Shown: piece by piece, positions 6,561 to 12,357 of the stretch
Position numbering within the stretch: position 1 is the stretch's first letter
How the letters are laid out: each line of letters begins with the position of its first letter
DNA from: an uncultured Porphyromonadaceae bacterium
Lineage (GTDB): Bacteria > Bacteroidota > Bacteroidia > Bacteroidales > Coprobacteraceae
Length of the DNA: 12,357 bases
NCBI GenBank assembly: GCA_900545915.1
Contig: URAV01000053.1
Coordinates: forward strand, 1 to 12,357
Direction: 5' to 3'
Made by a program: the position numbers and the translations under genes
Notes under the pieces: model-generated
Database searches by the model: none
Seen by the model: only the letters and a program-made list of their open reading frames with translations
Told to the model about the DNA's origin: nothing

Positions 6561-6875
6561 TTATAAGTTAGCTTCGATTTTTGCTTTCAGATCGGCTTTA
6601 GAAGATGCACCTACTTGTTTATCAACAAGTTTGCCATCTTTAAAAAATAAAAGAGTAGGAATGCTGCGGATACCGTATTCTTCACTCAACTCATTGTCGT
6701 TATCGACATTATATTTTCCGATAATCGCCTTATCTTCGAACTCGGTAGCCAGTTCTTCAACGGCTGGGGCGATACTGCGACATGGACCGCACCATTCCGC
6801 CCAAAAATCAATTACTACGAGCTTGTTCGAAGCGAGAAGCTCTTTGTAGTTTGCATCTGTAATTTGTAATGCCAT
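6561..6875 (-). CDS. trxA: Thioredoxin
   Basis: Cytoplasmic dithiol-disulfide oxidoreductase that reduces protein disulfides and serves enzymes such as ribonucleotide reductase. The 104-residue protein has the standard fold and active site WCGPC (W28, C29, G30, P31, C32), the buried D23 in VIDFWA, and the cis-proline P73 in the IRSIPT stretch. There is no signal peptide, so it is the cytoplasmic type. It lies 109 bases downstream of dnaE on the same strand, an order I recall from other Bacteroidales. The promoter-like box before it suggests it is also transcribed alone. A strong hairpin terminator follows. Confidence 0.95.
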   Translation of the reverse strand: MALQITDANYKELLASNKLVVIDFWAEWCGPCRSIAPAVEELATEFEDKAIIGKYNVDNDNELSEEYGIRSIPTLLFFKDGKLVDKQVGASSKADLKAKIEANL

Positions 6876-6924
6876 GATTTTGAAGTATTAAAATTTTAAT
6901 TTATAATGGTTTTCAAAAGTCTAA

Positions 6925-6951
6925 CAAAGTTATAAAAAAACAATAAACCAA
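6925..6951 (-). promoter_or_regulatory. Promoter for trxA
   Basis: On the minus strand TAACTTTG (6925-6932) fits TAnnTTTG. A TTG (6949-6951) lies 16 bases upstream as a possible -33 element. The box ends 49 bases before the thioredoxin ATG, in the gap after dnaE. Confidence 0.45.
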
Positions 6952-6984
6952 TCCTATTTGTTCGATGAATTATAAATATGTTTT

Positions 6985-9900
6985 TTAAGCCGATGCCTCT
7001 GTACCGTATAGCACCAGTTCGTCATCTGCCTCTTCGGTATTGCGTTGCATTTCTTTGCGGGAAATACCGTTTATTTTGAATGATAGTCCGTTGTTGTCCT
7101 CTATAAATCGGATTAGGTCTTTTGTTACATTAACTTTGTGTGATCGGGCGAAAAGCTTTACTTGATATTTTTCTTCAGGATCATAGATTTCGAAGAAAAG
7201 TTCGGTATTCGATTCTTTATCGGGTTTAAGCAGGTCTGTCAACGGCTCTATTATACCATTGTTGATCTGATCGATCGGAATTACTACAGTAAGACTTTCC
7301 AATAGTTTATTTTTTACGTCTTGCAATAATTCGATTGAGACAATTCGTATATCCAGAACACTCTCATTGAATTTTCGAGGTTGACATTTCGCTTTAATAA
7401 GCAGGTACATACCGTTGTATCCGAATTTCCGGAAATCGACGAAATCTTTTCCGAAAAGAGGAATCTCGGCAGACCCTGAATAATCCTCGATTTTTAGAAT
7501 TCCGAATGGTTTACCGGTCTTTGTCATCCCCTCTCTAAAACCTGTTACAATACCACCCATGACAATATCTTTGTTGATTAAGGCCTGACGGTCTTCCAGT
7601 TCGCTCATTCGGGTATTGCATCCGTATTCGAGAGTCAAGGCATAGTCGTCTAAAGGATGAGCAGACAAATAAATTCCTACTAAATCCCGTTCTTTTTCCA
7701 GTCGTTCCAAATCAGACCAGCTTTCTGCAACAGGAATTTCCGGCTTGGCTACTTCGATAGCATCGCTTCCGCCGAATAGTGAGTTGATCTGAGCGGCTTT
7801 ATCTACTTGATATTTATTACCGTAACGGACAAGAGTTTCGAGGAAAACTTCACCTTTACTGTTTGGGGCGAAATATTGTTCTCTTTTAATTTCCGGAAAG
7901 CTGTCGAAGCCTCCGGATAAGGCAAGACTTTCTATATTTTTTTTGTTGCAAGCATTCAGATTGACTCGTTGTACGAAATCGAAGACACTGGTGAACGGGC
8001 CGTTTTTCTCCCTTTCTTCCATAATGCTGCGGACAGCACTTTCTCCTACACCTTTTACAGCTCCCAATCCGAAGCGTATATTGCCGTCTTTATTAACGTT
8101 GAATTTCAAATTACTTTCATTTACATCCGGACCGAGCACTTTAATACCCATAGCTTTACATTCGTCCATAAGTTTGGTGATTTCCGTAATATTCGAGATA
8201 TTGCGGCTCATCACGGCAGCCATATATTCCGAAGGGTAGTTAGCTTTCAGGTAAGCTGTCTGGTAAGCCACCCAAGAGTAACATGTCGCATGAGACTTAT
8301 TAAATGCGTACGATGCGAATTTTTCCCAGTCTGCCCAGATTTTTTCCAAAGTTTTGGGATCGTGTCCGTTCTTTTGTCCGTTATTTATAAACAGCGGTTT
8401 TAGAGCATCCAGTTTATCCTTTAATTTTTTTCCCATCGCTTTACGCAAAGCATCGGACTGTCCACGCGTAAAGTCAGCCAATAACCGAGAGAGAAGCATC
8501 ACCTGTTCTTGATACACTGTAATTCCGTAAGTATCTTTCAGGTACTTTTCCATAATCGGAATATCATATACAATTGGTTCTCTGCCGTGTTTCCGGTCGA
8601 TAAACTGCGGAATATAATCCATAGGTCCCGGTCGATAGAGAGCATTCATGGCGATGAGGTCTTCAAAGGTCGTCGGTTGTAGTTCACGCAAATATTTTTG
8701 CATGCCGGCCGATTCAAACTGGAATGTCCCTACGGTTTTCCCTTCGCTGTACAATTTATAAGTCGCATCGTCGTTTATCGATATTTTGTCGATATCGATA
8801 TCGATGCCTCGGTGAGATTTTATATTCGCTACGGCTTCTTTGATAATCGATAGTGTTTTCAATCCTAAGAAGTCCATTTTTATCAGTCCTGTATCTTCGA
8901 TTACCGAACCTTCATATTGAGTGACCAACATTTTCTCACCGGTCTCTTTATCATCGGCTGTACTTACCGGAACCCAATCGGTAATGTCGTCTCGGCAGAT
9001 AATCGTTCCGCAAGCATGAACACCCGTACCCCGTACATTTCCTTCGAGCATACGAGCATATTTCATCGTATCGCGTATCAACCTATTGTCCGATTCACAA
9101 GCTTGTTGCAATTCGGGAACTGCGGCAATACAATTCTTTAGATTGATTTTCGGAGATTTACCATCTATCTCGGGTAACCTGTCGGGAATTAATTTTGTAA
9201 GACGGTCTGATTCCGAAAGAGGTAATTTTTCTACTCTGGCAACATCTTTGATAGCCATTTTGGTTGCCATAGTACCGTAGGTAATAATATGAGCGACCTT
9301 TTCGTGTCCGTATTTGTCGGTTACCCAACGAAGCACTTCTCCTCGTCCGTCGTCGTCGAAGTCGATGTCTATATCCGGTAAAGAAATACGGTCGGGATTC
9401 AAAAAACGCTCGAACAGCAAGTCATATTGTATCGGATCTATTTGGGTAATCCCGAGACAGTAGGCAACTGCCGATCCGGCAGCCGATCCTCGTCCCGGAC
9501 CTACCGATACCCCCATGTTACGGGCTGCGGCGATAAAATCCTGTACGATCAAGAAGTATCCTGGGAAACCCATTGTCTTCATGATATGGAGCTCGAAGAT
9601 CAGCCGTTCTTTTACATCTGGGCTTAATGGATCTCCATAACGAGTTTTTGCCCCGTCGAAAGCTAATTTCTTTAAATAGTCAGCTTCCAGTTTGATACGG
9701 TATAGCTTGTCATATCCCCCTAATGTATTTATTTTTGCCTCTGCTGCAGCTTGATCCAGGACTACATTTCCGTTTTCATCTTGAGTAAATTCATCGAACA
9801 AATCTTTTTCCGTAAACTTTTTCCGATATCCTTCTTCTGTCCCGAATTCTTCAGGAATAGCGAATGTCGGCATGATAGGAGCATGATCGATCGAATAAAA

Positions 9901-10878
9901 CTCCACCTTATCCAGTATTTCATTGGTATTGATAAGGGCTTCGGGAATATCGGCGAAGAGAGCATTCATCTCTTCGGTTGTTTTCATCCATTCCTGTTTT
10001 GAATAATACATACGGTTGGGATCGTCAAGATCTTTTCCCGTACTCAAGCAGATCAGCCGGTCATGAGCTTCGGCATGTTCTTCGTCGACAAAATGCACAT
10101 CATTGGTACAGATTACCTTGATATTATATTTTTTTGCATATTCCAGAATTTTAGTATTAGCTTGTACTTGCAAAGGATATGCTTCGTGATTGGCATTCGG
10201 AACGGTAGCTTTGTGCCGTTGTAATTCCAGATAATAATCTTCACCGAATAGATTCTTGTACCATCGTATAGCTTCTTCTGCTTCGTCGAGCAAGCCTTTG
10301 TTTATTTTTTTCGGGACTTCACCGCCTAAACAGGCAGATGCGACGATCAACCCTTCGTGATACTTTTCCAGTTCGACACGATCGGTACGTGGACGCATAT
10401 AAAAACCCTCTGTCCATGCTTTTGATACCAGTTTAATCAGATTTTTATACCCTTTCAGGTTTTTGGCAAGAACGATTAGGTGGTATCCGCTTTGATCTGG
10501 TTTACCGTTTTTATCTTGTAAGCGGTTTCTTGCCACATACATTTCGCAGCCGATGATCGGTTTGAAGAGTTTTTTCTCCTTTTCTTCCAGTTCTGCTTTA
10601 CAGCGTGAGAGTTCGGTATCCCGGTCTTCGCATTCGATTTTTCCGTTTTCGATACCCGATATTCTTTTTTTTAAATCCTTTATCTCGTTTTTGACGCTTC
10701 CGTTCTTTTTATTTACATAATTATAAAATTCCTTGATTCCGAACATATTTCCGTGATCGGTAATGGCAATGCCCCGCATGCCGTCACGTATGGCTTTATC
10801 TACTAAGGCTTGTATGCTTGCTTGTCCGTCAAGAATAGAATATTGGGAATGGACGTGTAAATGTATAAATGGATGCAT
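6985..10878 (-). CDS. dnaE: DNA polymerase III alpha subunit
   Basis: Catalytic subunit of the chromosomal replicase. The 1297-residue protein is of DnaE type (PHP domain first, no internal DnaQ exonuclease). The PHP domain (about 1-290) begins HLHVHS and keeps likely metal ligands H8, H10, D17, H42, E112, H133, C183, D260 and H262. It carries a lysine/glutamate-rich, probably coiled-coil insert at about 57-104. The polymerase core has PDIDIDF (501-507), with D504 and D506 matching E. coli D401 and D403, and D669 in MDFLGLKTL matching D555. A helix-hairpin-helix region is near 935-955, a likely beta-clamp motif QINSLF is at 1030-1035, and an OB fold is at about 1100-1180. The ATG start places the HxH motif at residue 8, as usual. 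No Shine-Dalgarno is seen. It is longer than E. coli DnaE (1160 aa), mostly through inserts. Confidence 0.97.
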   Translation of the reverse strand: MHPFIHLHVHSQYSILDGQASIQALVDKAIRDGMRGIAITDHGNMFGIKEFYNYVNKKNGSVKNEIKDLKKRISGIENGKIECEDRDTELSRCKAELEEKEKKLFKPIIGCEMYVARNRLQDKNGKPDQSGYHLIVLAKNLKGYKNLIKLVSKAWTEGFYMRPRTDRVELEKYHEGLIVASACLGGEVPKKINKGLLDEAEEAIRWYKNLFGEDYYLELQRHKATVPNANHEAYPLQVQANTKILEYAKKYNIKVICTNDVHFVDEEHAEAHDRLICLSTGKDLDDPNRMYYSKQEWMKTTEEMNALFADIPEALINTNEILDKVEFYSIDHAPIMPTFAIPEEFGTEEGYRKKFTEKDLFDEFTQDENGNVVLDQAAAEAKINTLGGYDKLYRIKLEADYLKKLAFDGAKTRYGDPLSPDVKERLIFELHIMKTMGFPGYFLIVQDFIAAARNMGVSVGPGRGSAAGSAVAYCLGITQIDPIQYDLLFERFLNPDRISLPDIDIDFDDDGRGEVLRWVTDKYGHEKVAHIITYGTMATKMAIKDVARVEKLPLSESDRLTKLIPDRLPEIDGKSPKINLKNCIAAVPELQQACESDNRLIRDTMKYARMLEGNVRGTGVHACGTIICRDDITDWVPVSTADDKETGEKMLVTQYEGSVIEDTGLIKMDFLGLKTLSIIKEAVANIKSHRGIDIDIDKISINDDATYKLYSEGKTVGTFQFESAGMQKYLRELQPTTFEDLIAMNALYRPGPMDYIPQFIDRKHGREPIVYDIPIMEKYLKDTYGITVYQEQVMLLSRLLADFTRGQSDALRKAMGKKLKDKLDALKPLFINNGQKNGHDPKTLEKIWADWEKFASYAFNKSHATCYSWVAYQTAYLKANYPSEYMAAVMSRNISNITEITKLMDECKAMGIKVLGPDVNESNLKFNVNKDGNIRFGLGAVKGVGESAVRSIMEEREKNGPFTSVFDFVQRVNLNACNKKNIESLALSGGFDSFPEIKREQYFAPNSKGEVFLETLVRYGNKYQVDKAAQINSLFGGSDAIEVAKPEIPVAESWSDLERLEKERDLVGIYLSAHPLDDYALTLEYGCNTRMSELEDRQALINKDIVMGGIVTGFREGMTKTGKPFGILKIEDYSGSAEIPLFGKDFVDFRKFGYNGMYLLIKAKCQPRKFNESVLDIRIVSIELLQDVKNKLLESLTVVIPIDQINNGIIEPLTDLLKPDKESNTELFFEIYDPEEKYQVKLFARSHKVNVTKDLIRFIEDNNGLSFKINGISRKEMQRNTEEADDELVLYGTEASA

Positions 10879-10910
10879 GATAAATATAATGACTGTTCTT
10901 TGTATGGGGA

Positions 10911-10937
10911 TAAAGTTACGAAGCTTATTCGAAGCAA
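10911..10937 (-). promoter_or_regulatory. Possible promoter for dnaE
   Basis: On the minus strand TAACTTTA (10911-10918) matches TAnnTTTG except for the last base. A TTG (10935-10937) lies 16 bases upstream. It ends 32 bases before the dnaE ATG. The rest of the 218-base gap 10879-11096 is AT-rich. It holds a short inverted repeat (ATTAGT/ACTAAT, 10987-11003) that could weakly end transcription of the lipoprotein gene. Confidence 0.3.
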
Positions 10938-11096
10938 GAAAATAGATTCGGTGAAAATTTTTATAAGAGTTATTTATGAGAATTTAATTAGTTGATGACT
11001 AATGCTTTATTAGAGTGTTTTTTCTTGATGAAAAAATGATTTGTGGATGTTGTTTTTTGATATAAAAGTCAATCAAAATTTCTTGTATGTAGAAAT

Positions 11097-11618
11097 TTAC
11101 CAACCACCATAAATGTCACCTTCTTTTATATGATTATTAACAGGTTCGTATTTAGTCATTGATATTGTATAATGACTCGGATATATATTTACTTGGATAT
11201 ATGGATATTTTAGAATTGGAGGTTCTGTTCTAAAGCGAGGTTCAAAAAAAAGAGAGTCGAATTCAGCCTCTCGTAGTATTTCCAGACTGTCATTAAGAAT
11301 ATTAATTTCTGTAATATCGTCAGAAGCTAATATGTAAATGGCTTTTTTATTACGGGGGTCAAATACGAAATTCAAAATAGTTGATTGATTGGTTTCATAT
11401 TTTATATAATCGACAGTATCAGAAAATTGAGTACTATCTTTTGCAAATACGACATAAAATTGAGCACCTGGTACTTTAGAAGTAGTTATCCCGATATCTG
11501 TTCCCGGAACTTTAAAAAAGAAGTTGCTGGGTTCGTTGTTATATTTCTGTTTTTTTTCAGAGCAGGAATATATCAAACCGATAGCGATAAGCGATAGGAT
11601 ATAAATAATCTTTTTCAT
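11097..11618 (-). CDS. Lipoprotein of unknown family, candidate Rhs immunity protein
   Basis: I do not recognise this 173-residue protein. The N-terminus is a clear lipoprotein signal: MKK, a hydrophobic stretch and the lipobox IYSC (C19), so it should be anchored in the envelope and face the periplasm or cell surface. The rest is soluble and looks beta-rich, with an acidic middle (LNDSLEILREAEFDSLFF) and a glycine-rich end, GDIYGGW. Its ATG is only 2 bases after the stop of the Rhs-type gene, so translation is probably coupled. A small gene directly behind the variable end of an Rhs protein is the normal place for the cognate immunity gene, which is the main reason for this call. A lipidated immunity protein would imply a toxin acting in the periplasm or at the membrane. 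Its bases look more AT-rich than dnaE, in keeping with an accessory gene. It could also be an unrelated lipoprotein. Confidence 0.75.
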   Translation of the reverse strand: MKKIIYILSLIAIGLIYSCSEKKQKYNNEPSNFFFKVPGTDIGITTSKVPGAQFYVVFAKDSTQFSDTVDYIKYETNQSTILNFVFDPRNKKAIYILASDDITEINILNDSLEILREAEFDSLFFEPRFRTEPPILKYPYIQVNIYPSHYTISMTKYEPVNNHIKEGDIYGGW

Positions 11619-11620
11619 AA

Positions 11621-12357
11621 CTATTTAGTTAAACGTTTATATAAAGTAGGAATACTTCTGGTATATCTGTCAAGAATAGAAAAAGGAGCTATTAAAAGAT
11701 CTCTTATTCCGAGTTGGTATCCGAAATATTGCGCATTTTGGGAAGATGGCAATTCGATAGAAGGTCTATTATCTTGAATAGATTGCAGATTATCGAATTC
11801 TTTTCGCACCAAAGACCAAGGGATAGCATGTATTCCGGCCACATAACCCGCTGCAATATTACCGATATCTTTTGCAGAGGTATATATTGTTTGTCCGTTT
11901 TTCGTACTGCCGATAGGCATACCTCTATAAAAGTCTTCGTTTTTTTGATAAAGTGTATTTAAAGTTCCATTTGTCTCTTTAAAGTCATATTTCTGACCTT
12001 TTTTTGCGTTGTCCATATAATAACCGATTTCAGGATCATCTTTGACTAAATTGTTCAAAAACACTTTTCCGCTGTTATCTTTAGGATCGATAATACTACC
12101 TACGGCCCAAGCGCCACTACCATTGTTTGCGTAACTGTCATAAAAAGAAGTGATAGAGGTAGTCATCCCGATACTTTTTTTGATAATTTCCCCGTTTTTA
12201 CCCGCAGACAAAGCATAAATATTTAAATCGTTGTCTTTCAGACTTCCTCCAAGTATCGTATATGTTCCGTTTTTATTGGCAATTACCCAGGTACTTCTCC
12301 CGTCTGGATCAACCGCATTAATGAAATTATTAGCGCAATAAGCGTATGGGCTTATGT
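11621..12357 (-). CDS. Rhs/YD-repeat protein, C-terminal part with variable (toxin-like) domain
   Basis: Partial gene: the frame is open to the window edge and only the last 244 residues are present. The first visible residues, ISPYAYCANNFINAVDPDGRS, are the end of an Rhs-associated core; the consensus is YxYCxNNPxxxxDPDG. Rhs proteins form a shell around a C-terminal domain that is released as a toxin and delivered to neighbouring cells. Here about 224 residues follow DPDGR. They include KDIGNIAAGYVAG (162-174), a likely helix IPWSLVRKEFDNLQ (178-191) and SSQNAQYFGYQLG (204-216). A hydrophobic patch, LLIAPFSIL, and a basic end, YKRLTK, follow. These D-x-GN and NAQxxG blocks look like a conserved fold, but I cannot name the family or activity with confidence. 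A TTG at 12211 is in frame, but it is an ordinary codon, not a start. The lipoprotein gene follows after 2 bases. Confidence 0.85.
   Translation of the reverse strand, partial: ISPYAYCANNFINAVDPDGRSTWVIANKNGTYTILGGSLKDNDLNIYALSAGKNGEIIKKSIGMTTSITSFYDSYANNGSGAWAVGSIIDPKDNSGKVFLNNLVKDDPEIGYYMDNAKKGQKYDFKETNGTLNTLYQKNEDFYRGMPIGSTKNGQTIYTSAKDIGNIAAGYVAGIHAIPWSLVRKEFDNLQSIQDNRPSIELPSSQNAQYFGYQLGIRDLLIAPFSILDRYTRSIPTLYKRLTK

Noticed and set aside
7943..8403. Open frames on the plus strand opposite dnaE
   Set aside because: They lie wholly inside the dnaE coding region, overlap each other in different frames and show no protein family features.
10987..11003. ATTAGT/ACTAAT hairpin as a terminator for the lipoprotein gene
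   Set aside because: The stem has only 6 bp, nearly all A/T, and is not followed by a T run on the minus strand; too weak to list as a terminator.
11621..12211. A separate 196-residue gene starting at the TTG at 12211
   Set aside because: The frame stays open upstream to the window edge and encodes an Rhs core ending, so this is the inside of a larger gene.

Overview
The window looks like chromosomal DNA of an anaerobic member of the Bacteroidales (Bacteroidota). The reasons are: non-coding DNA that is very AT-rich; -7 boxes of the form TAnnTTTG upstream of several genes and mostly no strong Shine-Dalgarno; small outer-membrane barrels ending in aromatic residues; a DUF4861 lipoprotein; a long (1297-residue) DnaE lying next to trxA; and a group B-like [FeFe] hydrogenase. 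The genus cannot be fixed from this sequence alone. All genes except folB are on the minus strand. I see no tRNA, rRNA, CRISPR array or complete insertion sequence.

Layout from left to right. 92-1549 (-): a monomeric [FeFe] hydrogenase with many iron-sulfur cysteines. 1661-2011 (-): a short bactofilin. 2238-2591 (+): folB, divergent from the bactofilin, with a promoter-like box for each in the gap. 2691-3233 (-) and 3695-4240 (-): two tandem, clearly paralogous small outer-membrane beta-barrel proteins, separated by a strong terminator and a 461-base regulatory gap. 4454-5440 (-) and 5445-6449 (-): a cation diffusion facilitator with a cysteine-rich tail, 4 bases downstream of a DUF4861 lipoprotein, probably one operon. 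6561-6875 (-): thioredoxin, followed by a 13-bp terminator hairpin. 6985-10878 (-): dnaE, the DNA polymerase III alpha subunit. 11097-11618 (-): an unrecognised lipoprotein, 2 bases after the end of a truncated Rhs/YD-repeat protein (11621 to the window edge, -).

Most of the window is core housekeeping: replication, redox, folate, cytoskeleton and fermentative hydrogen metabolism. The accessory part is the right edge. There the end of an Rhs core (a YAYCANN stretch followed by DPDGR) leads into about 224 residues of variable C-terminal domain, followed almost without a gap by a small lipoprotein. This is the classic layout of a polymorphic toxin with its immunity gene. I cannot assign either domain to a known family with confidence, so this pair is the best candidate for something undescribed. 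Secondary points are the CDF transporter with an altered metal site (E43/N47 where E. coli YiiP has D45/D49) and a four-cysteine tail, a DnaE whose PHP domain keeps all nine expected metal ligands, and the diverged barrel pair.
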